Shown here piece after piece: positions 24,412-31,900 of a DNA stretch of 52,570 nucleotides (position 1 is its first letter; each line of letters begins with the position of its first letter). A model generated the notes under the pieces. It did no database searches and was not told where the DNA came from. It saw nothing but the letters and a program-made list of their open reading frames with translations. The position numbers and the translations under genes were made by a program. Where the stretch lies: positions 1 to 52,570 of IMG/VR virus record IMGVR_UViG_3300049482_000051. One strand, written 5' to 3'. Origin of the DNA: a virus.

Positions 24412-24840
24412 CTATTCCTCTAGGAGGATACCGCACGGCGTTTCTGAGCCGTCTTCGTGGACGTGGACGAACATAGCCAGGAGGCTTTCAGGCATGCACA
24501 GCTTCTCAGACTGGTCAAGGCCTTCGTAGCTTACTAAGCTGGCGTAGGTGTTGGGGGTTCTTTGGGCGGCAAAGATGTGCTGGGTGTGGCTATGTAGGCA
24601 GCGAATCATGAGAATCTTGGGTACTTCGTCCTTGGTCCAAGGGCGCCACTTAGGTTTGGGCTTGACGCGGAACTCAAAGTTGCCGTTGAGCATCTTGTGC
24701 CAGGAGTCGAAGTCACGGGAGTTCATGTCCTGCCAGCGAGGCGGGGTTTGGTCATCGACAAGGAAGGAGTACTGAATTGCCTTGCCACCGACGAAGGCCT
24801 GGAGGATTGGGATGAGGAACGAGGCTTCGTTGACGTTCAT
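24412..24840 (-). CDS. Hypothetical phage protein with KPKWRPWT motif
   Basis: A 142-residue protein. Its middle, VKPKPKWRPWTKDEVP, resembles a small conserved phage family whose role is not known; the motif usually follows a helical N-terminal part as here. The second half is hydrophobic with a likely beta domain. It is the gene before the tandem MPW array and lies just downstream of the regulatory gap at 24.87 kb. Confidence 0.72.
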   Translation of the reverse strand: MNVNEASFLIPILQAFVGGKAIQYSFLVDDQTPPRWQDMNSRDFDSWHKMLNGNFEFRVKPKPKWRPWTKDEVPKILMIRCLHSHTQHIFAAQRTPNTYASLVSYEGLDQSEKLCMPESLLAMFVHVHEDGSETPCGILLEE

Positions 24841-24870
24841 GGTTCATACCTTTCAGGTAATGCCCGTACA

Positions 24871-24945
24871 AAGCCTAGGTGATGACGAGGTTATATAGAG
24901 TGAATATAAAGCGTGTACACTCTACGGCATTCATCGCCTAGGCTT
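24871..24945. promoter_or_regulatory. Regulatory gap with long inverted repeat and AT-rich centre
   Basis: The 132-base gap (24841-24972) contains a 15-bp inverted repeat, AAGCCTAGGTGATGA (24871-24885) against TCATCGCCTAGGCTT (24931-24945), matching at 14 of 15. Between them are an AT-rich stretch (TATATAG, AATATAAA), AGAGTG/CACTCT and CGTGTACACT (24912-24921), the last shared with the gap at 21.26 kb. It is a candidate promoter/operator for the small-gene cluster. Confidence 0.55.
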
Positions 24946-24972
24946 AATGTTTCATAGCGTTTCAGCTAATCG

Positions 24973-25341
24973 TCAGCGGGCTTTGAGGTTGCGGAGCAAT
25001 TTATGGGCCGCGATATGCTTGAAGGTAGCCTTGCCCAAGTCGTTGAGCTCGGCCAAGTCGTTCATTGTGTTACGGCTTAGCCCGAGGAGCTTGGCATTCG
25101 CTATGTCCAGGAGCCCTGAAGCGCACTGAGGAAGGCGGCACACGAGGGCGGCTACACCGAGGCAGCAGAACGACTTGCCCGCCCTTGGAGAGCATTCGCT
25201 GCTGCTCGCGTCGATGCCCTGGCGAGCCAGGGCGCCAGTGGTCTGCTTGTAGCGTCCGGAGCGCAGGGCCTTACGCCACTTAGAGCGCAGGGCATTGATT
25301 TCTTTGCGTTTTTTGGCTTTCATGTCAGTCTTCGCTTTCAT
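24973..25341 (-). CDS. Phage protein with CCLGV and LND motifs
   Basis: The ATG at 25341 is chosen, though one at 25323 is also possible and the frame reaches 25368. The product has ALRSGRYKQTTGALAR, SFCCLGVAAL, LLGL, LAELNDLGKATF and a basic tail. This matches a common but uncharacterised phage protein family with the order ALRSGxYxQ, CCLGV and LND-G-xxF. It overlaps the preceding gene's end. Confidence 0.7.
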   Translation of the reverse strand: MKAKTDMKAKKRKEINALRSKWRKALRSGRYKQTTGALARQGIDASSSECSPRAGKSFCCLGVAALVCRLPQCASGLLDIANAKLLGLSRNTMNDLAELNDLGKATFKHIAAHKLLRNLKAR

Positions 25342-25486
25342 AGTGGGCAATGAGCACAGCGCGCTCAACGAGGGCTGTGACTCGATTGTGGATGAGGGCA
25401 GACACGGCAGCCTTGGTGGCTTGGTCGCCGTTGTAGCCAGCTAGGAACAAGGACTCTAGGAGTTCTTGGATGGTTGGGTCTGGCAT
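25325..25486 (-). CDS. Small helical protein (53 aa)
   Basis: A 54-codon frame, MPDPTIQELLESLFLAGYNG..., that forms two amphipathic helices ending in an acidic tail. It starts three bases after the previous gene and runs into the next gene's start. Function unknown. Confidence 0.5.
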   Translation of the reverse strand: MPDPTIQELLESLFLAGYNGDQATKAAVSALIHNRVTALVERAVLIAHYESED

Positions 25487-25489
25487 GGC

Positions 25490-25639
25490 CTAGTCCTTGG
25501 ACGCTTTGTGGAAGCACCAGAGGAAGACCACGAAGTTCACTACGGACAGGGTGGCGCTCAGGTGGCTTCCAGTGGCTTGGAAGTCAAAGGCCAGGTAGAC
25601 GCCGCAGATGAGGTTGAGGAGGGCGAGGGGGAGGTTCAT
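25490..25639 (-). CDS. Small membrane protein (49 aa)
   Basis: A 50-codon frame, MNLPLALLNLICGVYLAF..., with two hydrophobic helices separated by a polar ATGSH turn and a short basic tail. AGGACTCCC lies just before the start. Function unknown. Confidence 0.55.
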   Translation of the reverse strand: MNLPLALLNLICGVYLAFDFQATGSHLSATLSVVNFVVFLWCFHKASKD

Positions 25640-25646
25640 GGGAGTC

Positions 25647-26345
25647 CTAGGTTAGAAGGGTATTGCTCAGCATGTACTGAACGATGTGGCAGTTAGGGCC
25701 AACCATGAACAGGTACGGGTAGTCCTGGCTGGCGTGTCGCATGATGTGGTAAAGGCGCCCGGCGTTGCGGTCTGAGGCGAACAGAACCTTAGAGCGCGAA
25801 CCGGTCGAGGAGTCAAGGACTAGGAAGTACAAGTGGACCAAGCCCTTAGCCCTTGGATACCGGGTATCGAATGACAGGGCGTGTTCAAGTAGCCAAGGTT
25901 GTGGGTTGGTGAAGCGCTTCAGGCGGTCCAGGACTTCTTGGGGGAGTGGGGGATTCGCAGCTTGGCCGTGTTCGTCAAGTAGCTGGTCGGACCGGATGGT
26001 GCCGACGGGTGTCAGGTATTCGACAGGGCTATGGCGGTAGGGCAGTTTGTAGTGGCGGAGAAGCTCTTGGCCCACGGCTTGGTTGAAGAGGGTTTGAGCA
26101 CGCGGGGCTAAGCGGGGGAGCGCAGAATGCTTGGAGTTGAGGTTCTGGCAGGACGTGAATTGATCCACGACCATCTGGACTTTCCAGCGGTCCCGAGCGA
26201 GTTGGATGGGCTCTAGGGCTAGTGGATTGAAGTGTCCGGGGGTCACGCGAGTGTGCGGAGAACGTATCCCTAAAAGTTTGTCTTTTTCGAGCAAACGTAA
26301 GTCCAGTGTTTTGGGGTCCGCTGGCGGCAGGGGGAAGAGGGGCAT
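25647..26345 (-). CDS. Hypothetical protein (232 aa)
   Basis: The start at 26345 has AAGGAC about ten bases upstream. The longer frame from 26411 would add 22 residues encoded by one arm of the long inverted repeat, so it is less likely. The product has proline-rich N-terminal segments, several Arg/Leu helices and an acidic-hydrophobic C-terminus. No motif recognised. Confidence 0.65.
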   Translation of the reverse strand: MPLFPLPPADPKTLDLRLLEKDKLLGIRSPHTRVTPGHFNPLALEPIQLARDRWKVQMVVDQFTSCQNLNSKHSALPRLAPRAQTLFNQAVGQELLRHYKLPYRHSPVEYLTPVGTIRSDQLLDEHGQAANPPLPQEVLDRLKRFTNPQPWLLEHALSFDTRYPRAKGLVHLYFLVLDSSTGSRSKVLFASDRNAGRLYHIMRHASQDYPYLFMVGPNCHIVQYMLSNTLLT

Positions 26346-26357
26346 AAAAGAGCGTCC

Positions 26358-26534
26358 TTGTAAGTGCTTGGTAATCAATATCGGCAACCGTTCAAAGTGG
26401 ACCTGGAACATCTAAGAGGGCTTATAGGCTATTTATCCCTAAAGGCCATTAGTGATATTTTGTAGTATTTTGCCTTTGACTGTTGCTAGGTCCACTATGA
26501 ACGGTTAGCGATATTGAAAACAAAGGACTTACAA
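26358..26534. repeat. Long imperfect inverted repeat, 47-bp arms
   Basis: The arms are 26358-26404 and 26488-26534 (reverse complement), identical at 40 of 47 positions, with conserved blocks TTGTAAGT, TCAATATCG, AACCGTTCA and AGTGGACCT. The 83-base spacer is AT-rich. The left arm lies just upstream of the start chosen for the gene at 25647-26345. It may be a promoter/operator pair or a replication origin element. Confidence 0.85.
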
Positions 26535-26553
26535 GCCTACTGTTCAAGTGTTG

Positions 26554-26607
26554 CAGGGGTCTTGGGCACCCCTGGACACTCTAGCTCTAGTGAGGCTTTG
26601 AAGCCTC
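26554..26607. other. Two GC-rich hairpins at the end of the 26606-27223 gene
   Basis: CAGGGGT/ACCCCTG (26554-26574, seven-base loop) and GAGGCTT/AAGCCTC (26592-26607) occur just after or across the stop of the minus-strand gene. Neither is followed by a T-tract, so any termination would be weak or Rho-assisted. Confidence 0.4.
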
Positions 26608-27223
26608 AAGCCTGGAGCGTTTGGGCCGCTTCAGCGCTCAAGATTTCAGGCTCCTGGGCCGGAGCAATCCCGGTCACTTCAGCGATGAGCGCGGCTTTCT
26701 CGGATTCGCTGAGGCGAGCAAAGGCGGCCTTAGCTTTTTCGGCCTTCGTGCGTTCCAAGACTTTCGCGCCGCCATCGAGTTTCACCGTGCGTTCCGCATT
26801 CAAGCGGTCGCCGTACTTGGCTTTCAGTTGGATGAAGATGCCACGGGCAAACATGAGCAGACCATGATCCTTGACCAACGCGGCTTTGCCCAATGTCACC
26901 TTGTCGAACGCGGTGGCTTCAAGGCATGCGTCCACCGGGTTCGTAGCATCATGGATTCGATACGCCGTGGGAACAAGGATGTCGTCGACATCCGCGGCTT
27001 TCAGGAGGCCTGCGAAGCGATCGAGGGTGCTCTGGTAAGCCAAGACACCACGGACTTCGGCGGGCAAGTGCTTGGTCTTTCCGGGCTTTGCCATGGCAGC
27101 CATGGCGTTCAACTCTGCGAGGCACGCGGTGCCACGGAGCAAGGCAACGCCCACGATGGTCAGGCGATTCAAGTCGCCCCGAGTCGTGGACATGATGGTT
27201 TTTTGGGTTTCAGTAAGGCTCAT
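26606..27223 (-). CDS. Hypothetical early protein (205 aa)
   Basis: A 205-residue alanine-rich, mainly helical protein. The C-terminal third is Lys/Glu-rich (KAEKAKAAFARLSESEK) and may be a coiled helix. A long plus-strand open frame (26621-27229) lies opposite, but its predicted protein is less ordinary. No family recognised. As one of the first genes of the leftward arm it is probably expressed early. Confidence 0.65.
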   Translation of the reverse strand: MSLTETQKTIMSTTRGDLNRLTIVGVALLRGTACLAELNAMAAMAKPGKTKHLPAEVRGVLAYQSTLDRFAGLLKAADVDDILVPTAYRIHDATNPVDACLEATAFDKVTLGKAALVKDHGLLMFARGIFIQLKAKYGDRLNAERTVKLDGGAKVLERTKAEKAKAAFARLSESEKAALIAEVTGIAPAQEPEILSAEAAQTLQA

Positions 27224-27245
27224 GGCTAGTCTCGTTTCTTGATTC

Positions 27246-27446
27246 TTAGGTGTCTAGGACACTCCAGATGCTTGGAACACCCAAGCCCTGGGAGCCTAGT
27301 ACGGGAAGGCTAAGCCACTCTGTGGCCCATGGTTCTGAGAAGCTAAGAGCATCGCGCCAGGAGGCTTTGCGCGCTGTGCGGGTCACAGTGACCCGTGAGC
27401 ATGGAATCATGGCCCACATACGCGCTGCGAGTGCTTGGATTGTCAT
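27246..27446 (-). CDS. Possible first gene of the leftward arm (66 aa)
   Basis: A 66-codon frame with AGGACTCCC before its ATG, 22 bases upstream of the next minus gene. It is rich in Trp, Ser and Arg, without a clear motif. Two GCTTGGA repeats lie within it, and a plus-strand frame overlaps. It may be coding or part of the control region. Confidence 0.4.
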   Translation of the reverse strand: MTIQALAARMWAMIPCSRVTVTRTARKASWRDALSFSEPWATEWLSLPVLGSQGLGVPSIWSVLDT

Positions 27447-28214
27447 GGGAGTCCTAGACGACTAGGGTTTTCAAACGTCATTGTGCCACCCTGTTACCAG
27501 GATGGACACAGAACGCTTGGAAGCGTCTTGGAGTGTTATTTTGAGGTTGCACTGCCATTAGGATGCTAACGGGTCGCCCCTGACAACTATGTTGCCGCAT
27601 CATCACCTAACACGCCAAACTAGGTCAAGCTAGTCCGGTCACATGGTCTTGTCAGAACCAAGAGGGCAAGAGCGTGCTTGATCCGAGGTGCGCCGCACTA
27701 GGCGGGTCTGGTATCTGTGGTCATAATGCCGGCCAAGATGTCTTGGCTGCTACCACGCTCACATGGTCGCTGCATCACCTGATGCATTGTGTCCCTGTGT
27801 TTACCGGATCGCTCAGATTCTGGGAGCTTCGCCGGATGCTTGGACACCTGGGACGCTAGGTCAGAACCCTAGACGGCGCAGGCGCTTGGATGTCAAAGTC
27901 CTTGTGACCCTAGGCGGGCCAAGACCCCGAAGGTCCTGGTATTTTGATCCTCCCGGTCGCTTGGTGGTCTCTGCCACCTAGGTCTAACCGGATCTCACAT
28001 AGTCTTAGAGGGCTTGGAAACTAGGATGACTGGGTCGCGTGGACAACTGAGACACCAAGACAACCTAATTATTCCGTTTTGAAACCGACTGTGAGAATAA
28101 GGGTCCCTACCCCCCAGCCGCGCAAACAACCGGGATATAAGGTAACACTTGAACACATAGCTAACCGAGGCTACTAGGACTTGACATGGGCCTCCTGGCC
28201 TCTAGGGTATCGCC
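27447..28214. repeat. Divergent control region with short direct repeats
   Basis: A 768-base stretch without a convincing gene between the two transcription arms. It carries GCTTGGA at 27515, 27838, 27884 and 28012 (plus 27270 and 27433 just outside), and CTAGGTC at 27620, 27856 and 27978, all in the same orientation, with related CTTGGA and GGACAC words between. TTGACA is at 28181, but its partner -10 is poor (GGGTAT) and the terminase gene ATG lies four bases after it. It may be a replication origin or a control region for both arms. Confidence 0.55.
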
Positions 28215-28709
28215 ATGCCCAAACTTCCAGCCCCGAAGACCACGGCCTACGTGGTAGAGCTAGAGCGTCTGCGAAGAGCTCTGCCACTTCGTGCTCTTCT
28301 CCAGCTAATGACCCAGTCCGCCCTAACCGGCCAAATCCCCATCCTAGACCTGTACGGTAAGCCCACAGGTCAGTTCAAGCCCTTGCGCCCGGACAAGCAG
28401 ATCGACCTGGCCATGTCCTTGATAAACAAGGCGCTCCCCGACCGTCCAGAGCAGCCAGTGCTCCCAGAAGACGCTTCACAAGGTAAAACCATAGATGTCC
28501 GAAATCTTAGCGACGAAGAACTCGAAGCCCTCGCAGTCCACGGCGACACCAAAGACGCCTGTCTTCTCGGACCGAGGGGAGGTCTTGGTACCCCTGGGTC
28601 CATCCAGGACCCAGGGGTTAGCGATACCCAGTCCAGTGCTGAGCCTAGAAGCCCAAGCGAGCCTGGAACTGACCCGGCGAGCCGCGACGACGGAGCTTCA
28701 GCGACGTAA
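28215..28709 (+). CDS. Terminase small subunit (putative)
   Basis: A 164-residue protein that opens the rightward arm and precedes the terminase large subunit. It has a helical N-terminus with basic residues, a central LTGQIPILDLYGKPTGQFKP segment, and VRNLSDEELEALAV near residue 95, an order seen in small terminases. The Ser/Pro-rich C-terminal tail overlaps the large-subunit reading frame out of frame by 215 bases. It should bind the packaging site on DNA and regulate the motor. Confidence 0.6.
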   Translation: MPKLPAPKTTAYVVELERLRRALPLRALLQLMTQSALTGQIPILDLYGKPTGQFKPLRPDKQIDLAMSLINKALPDRPEQPVLPEDASQGKTIDVRNLSDEELEALAVHGDTKDACLLGPRGGLGTPGSIQDPGVSDTQSSAEPRSPSEPGTDPASRDDGASAT

Positions 28710-30228
28710 GCTGATCCACCTAACGTCCGCGTTCACCAACGACTACATGCCCGGCTGGGTGCACAAGGAAGTCGCCGAGCACTTGGAAGCCTTCATGGAG
28801 GCCGTGGAGCGCAAGCAGTCTCCGCGCCTCATGATCTTCTTGCCTCCACGGACCGGGAAGACCCAGCTAGTATCCCGGTGCTTCCCGGCCTACGTCATGG
28901 GCCACCACCCAGAATGGGAAGTCATCGCCGCCACGTTCGGCCAAGACCTCGCCGACGACATCGGGCGCTACGTACGGAGCATCGTCAATGACCCCCAGTA
29001 CCACAAGCTATTCCCCGACACTAAGCTCCAAACTGGCTCTAATGCCGCCGACCGACTTGATACCACGTCTCGCGGTGGCTACCGGGCGGTGGGACGCGGA
29101 GGCGCTCTCACGGGTCGAGGAGCCCATGTACTTATACTTGATGACCCGCTCAAAGACGACTCAGAAGCTGATAGCGCCACCGTCCAAGAAGGACTCCGGT
29201 CCTGGTACATCACGAGCGCCCGAAGCCGTCTAGCGCCCGGGGGCGGCATCATCATTGTCCAGACTCTCTGGAGTCTCAACGATCTCCCCTTGTTCCTCCT
29301 GGAGTGTCAAGATAAGGACGAACTCGCCGACAAATGGAAGGTCTACAAGTACCCGGCTATCGCAACCCAGGACGAACCTAACCGCAAGAAGGGCGAGGCG
29401 CTACACCCTGACCGCTTCGGCGTCAAGGATCTAGAGCGCACCCGGGCGTCCTATTACGCTACGGGCATGAGCCGCTGGTGGAACTCCCTGTACCAGCAGA
29501 ACCCAGTCGACGAAGAAGGCAATTTCTTTAAAAGAGAATGGATCGACTATTACGACAAGCTCCCAGAGGACCTGAACTGGTACATGGGCGTCGACTACGC
29601 CGTGTCCGTCAAGTCGCATAACGATCCTACAGCGATCGTAAGATTCGGAGTCTCTCCTAGCGGAGACATCTACATAGACCCCGAAATCTTCTGCGACCGC
29701 GTGTCATCCCTAGACGCCATCAACACCGTGCTCCGCATGGCCAAGGCCAAGAAGGTCTGGCAGATCGGGTCTGAAAAGGGCGTCATTGAGAACGCCATTG
29801 GGCCACTGTTTGAGCAGCGCTGCCGGGAGATGAAGTACTACCCGTTCGTCCACAAGCTAGCCCGTAGTCAGTCTAAGCACGTCTACGCCGCCGTGTTGCA
29901 AGGCCGTATGCAGCAGCACAAGATCAAGTTTCCTAGAACTAAGTTTGTCGAAGAAGTCCTGGTCCCTGAGCTTATGGCCTTCCGCGCCGACGCAGACAAT
30001 AAGAGCGACAACCTCGTAGACGCCCTAACCAACGGGTTGCTCATGGTCAACACCCTAATCCCAGCGAAGGAGTCGAAGCCCGAGCCCGTAGACTCAGATA
30101 TAGTCCCCGGGTCCATGGAAGACCTCATGAGCCGGAAGCACCATAACATCTTCGAGCTAGACCAAGAGGACCGCAGTTCCATCTTCGCTTGGCGCAAGAA
30201 GGACAAAAAGAAGCCTAGGTTCTGGTAA
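28495..30228 (+). CDS. terL: Terminase large subunit
   Basis: A 577-residue packaging ATPase/nuclease. Walker A PPRTGKT (117-123), Walker B VLILDD (212-217), a QTLWS coupling segment (256-260), and a nuclease domain starting MGVDYAV (D367) with a late NKSDNLVDAL acidic site. The homologous core begins near residue 58 (ELTRRAATT), so the first 50 residues, which overlap the small subunit out of frame, may not be translated; a GTG at 28636 is an alternative start. The C-terminus is basic, as in portal-binding tails. Head filling is expected from concatemers. Confidence 0.92.
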   Translation: MSEILATKNSKPSQSTATPKTPVFSDRGEVLVPLGPSRTQGLAIPSPVLSLEAQASLELTRRAATTELQRRKLIHLTSAFTNDYMPGWVHKEVAEHLEAFMEAVERKQSPRLMIFLPPRTGKTQLVSRCFPAYVMGHHPEWEVIAATFGQDLADDIGRYVRSIVNDPQYHKLFPDTKLQTGSNAADRLDTTSRGGYRAVGRGGALTGRGAHVLILDDPLKDDSEADSATVQEGLRSWYITSARSRLAPGGGIIIVQTLWSLNDLPLFLLECQDKDELADKWKVYKYPAIATQDEPNRKKGEALHPDRFGVKDLERTRASYYATGMSRWWNSLYQQNPVDEEGNFFKREWIDYYDKLPEDLNWYMGVDYAVSVKSHNDPTAIVRFGVSPSGDIYIDPEIFCDRVSSLDAINTVLRMAKAKKVWQIGSEKGVIENAIGPLFEQRCREMKYYPFVHKLARSQSKHVYAAVLQGRMQQHKIKFPRTKFVEEVLVPELMAFRADADNKSDNLVDALTNGLLMVNTLIPAKESKPEPVDSDIVPGSMEDLMSRKHHNIFELDQEDRSSIFAWRKKDKKKPRFW

Positions 30229-30229
30229 C

Positions 30230-30481
30230 ATGAGGTACCGTGGCTCTAGCTTTGTTCTCAGCGACGATAAAACCTACGTTAGGGTTAGGAATGACCCCGT
30301 GACATTTGTCGAAATGACAAAGAATCTACTTGAATTTTGCAATTTCGATCCTAGGTACTTTGAACTGTACCTGGACAAAGCCGGAGCCCTGTGGGTCCGG
30401 AAGCCCGCAGGGACTCAAAGGAAATACCCAGATGCGCCCATTCTCCGGAAGCTCCCGTCGATCTCGTACGAGGCGCTGTAA
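30230..30481 (+). CDS. Small hypothetical protein (83 aa)
   Basis: An 83-residue protein starting one base after the terminase stop. It has VLSDDKTYVRV and LLEFCNFDPRYFELYLD, short strands and a helix, without a recognised motif. Its last 50 bases overlap the endonuclease gene. Confidence 0.6.
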   Translation: MRYRGSSFVLSDDKTYVRVRNDPVTFVEMTKNLLEFCNFDPRYFELYLDKAGALWVRKPAGTQRKYPDAPILRKLPSISYEAL

Positions 30482-30923
30482 AGGTTGCGGGGTCGAATGC
30501 ACCGCCGAACGCTGTACCCCGTGCAAACGGGCTTACCGCGATAAGCTAGGTCGAGATCAGGCCACCGCGACCGCCCTACGCGAGGTCCTTGAGAAGACCT
30601 GCGACTTCTGCGGAACAGAAAAGCGTCATGTCGAGTTCCATAAAAGCTCCACTTGCTTGTCGTGCCTAGCCAAGATAGCCAACGCTTCGACCTACGGCCT
30701 ATCCCGGCCCGACTACGCGGCCATGCTGCGGGAATCCTCTGGTAGGTGCAAGATATGTAAGACCAACTGCGACCTCGTGATAGACCACTGTCACGCCACT
30801 GGTCGGGTGCGCGGCCTCCTGTGCCACCACTGCAATAGCCTTCTCGGGTTTGCGCGGGACAACCGTGCGACCCTGCTAAGCGCCGTCGGGTATCTAAAGA
30901 AAGCTGTTGACGGTTTAGAATAG
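30432..30923 (+). CDS. Endonuclease VII-like recombination endonuclease
   Basis: The start is the ATG at 30432 with AAGGAAA about nine bases upstream; the frame is open from 30330. The 163-residue product has zinc-binding cysteine pairs (CKGCG, CTPC, CDFCG and CLSC), then CKIC, VIDHCHATGRVRGLLCHHCN and LLGFARDN, the His/Cys-zinc and catalytic motif of T4 endonuclease VII type enzymes. These cut Holliday junctions and branches so that DNA can be packaged. The gene lies directly after the terminase, which fits that role. Confidence 0.88.
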   Translation: MRPFSGSSRRSRTRRCKGCGVECTAERCTPCKRAYRDKLGRDQATATALREVLEKTCDFCGTEKRHVEFHKSSTCLSCLAKIANASTYGLSRPDYAAMLRESSGRCKICKTNCDLVIDHCHATGRVRGLLCHHCNSLLGFARDNRATLLSAVGYLKKAVDGLE

Positions 30924-30934
30924 TCTGGTAGGAT
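30907..30934 (+). promoter_or_regulatory. Possible sigma70-like promoter before the virion gene at 30986
   Basis: TTGACG (30907-30912) and TAGGAT (30929-30934) are 16 bases apart and about 50 bases before the ATG. A short CTGGG/CCCAG hairpin follows in the leader. It could boost expression of the abundant virion protein downstream. Confidence 0.4.
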
Positions 30935-30985
30935 TCCAGTATAACCACGCCCTGGGGTAAACCCAGAATTTCCCAAGGATATCCC

Positions 30986-31834
30986 ATGGCCACGAATCGC
31001 CTCTTCTCCGACCCCGCTCAGGTGGTCTTCATCTCCAACGCGTTCTTGTACTCGCGCCGGACGCCGTTCATCGTTGAACAGCCGGTGAAGATCAAGTCGC
31101 ACGCAGGTACTACGCTCTACGGCGCTAATCACCCCGGCGATGCAAGCACCACGAAGTTCCAGAGCTTCAAGCAGCGCTTCTCGGGCAACAAGGCGTTCGT
31201 GCTCCCCTCGACTGTCACCATCCCCCAGAACACCACGGGCGGCGCCCTCTCGGCGGCTAACCAGCTTCGCGTGGTCGTGTTGGTCGAAGACGTCCCGGCT
31301 CTCCGCGCTCGCGGCGACCAGGTGGCTGTGGCTGGCCAGAGCATCGTGGCTGCCGGTGGCGGCACTGCGGCGGGCGACGCGACCCTGAGCATCAAGGGCA
31401 CCACGCCTGCCAATCTCCTGGTCGGCTCGGTTCTCATGTCCATCGCGTCCAGCGGCGCCGACACCAACACCATCCTGGTGGGTGACAAGCTCAACGTCGC
31501 CGGTCACACGGTTGACTACTTCGCCACTGCGACTACCACCTCCCTGAACGGTACCACGGAAGTCAACGTCCCGATTACCCCGCCCATCCAGACTGCCATG
31601 GTTGCGGCCCAGGTTGTTACCATCACCTCGGCTGGCGGCGCTTCGAGCCGTACCCTGATGCTCGGTACTGCCCCGGCTGTCGGCGCAGTGGTCGAGGCCC
31701 TCGTGCTCGATGCTACCGACGTCATCACTGAAACCGGCGGCGCCATGACCGCTGGCCGCGACTACGAGACCCGCGCCAAGTCGGTGTTCTACACCGTGGG
31801 CGACGTGAACCTCACCAAGGCCATGGGTATCTAA
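30986..31834 (+). CDS. Virion structural protein, probable decoration protein
   Basis: A 282-residue Ala/Gly/Thr/Val-rich beta-structured protein starting MATNRLFSDPAQ. It has no enzyme motif. Its composition, size, own promoter-like element and strong terminator suggest an abundant virion part such as a head decoration protein. AAGGA lies about 7 bases before the start. Confidence 0.7.
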   Translation: MATNRLFSDPAQVVFISNAFLYSRRTPFIVEQPVKIKSHAGTTLYGANHPGDASTTKFQSFKQRFSGNKAFVLPSTVTIPQNTTGGALSAANQLRVVVLVEDVPALRARGDQVAVAGQSIVAAGGGTAAGDATLSIKGTTPANLLVGSVLMSIASSGADTNTILVGDKLNVAGHTVDYFATATTTSLNGTTEVNVPITPPIQTAMVAAQVVTITSAGGASSRTLMLGTAPAVGAVVEALVLDATDVITETGGAMTAGRDYETRAKSVFYTVGDVNLTKAMGI

Positions 31835-31842
31835 GCTTCATA

Positions 31843-31886
31843 GAGTTCTAGGAACTCAAAAGCCCTGGGTGTCCCCCCAGGGCTTT
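31843..31886 (+). terminator. Intrinsic terminator with tandem hairpins
   Basis: A small hairpin GAGTTC/GAACTC (31843-31857) is followed by an 11-bp perfect stem AAAGCCCTGGG/CCCAGGGCTTT (31859-31886). The T-rich end of the stem serves as the tract. It isolates the preceding gene. Confidence 0.85.
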
Positions 31887-31900
31887 ATACTTGGAGCCTT

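Noticed and set aside
26621-27229. Plus-strand open frame opposite the 26606-27223 gene
   Set aside because: The minus frame has more ordinary composition and fits the series of minus genes.
27674-27981. Two plus-strand frames in the control region
   Set aside because: Arg/Pro/Trp-rich, poor starts, and they cover repeat elements; non-coding is more likely.
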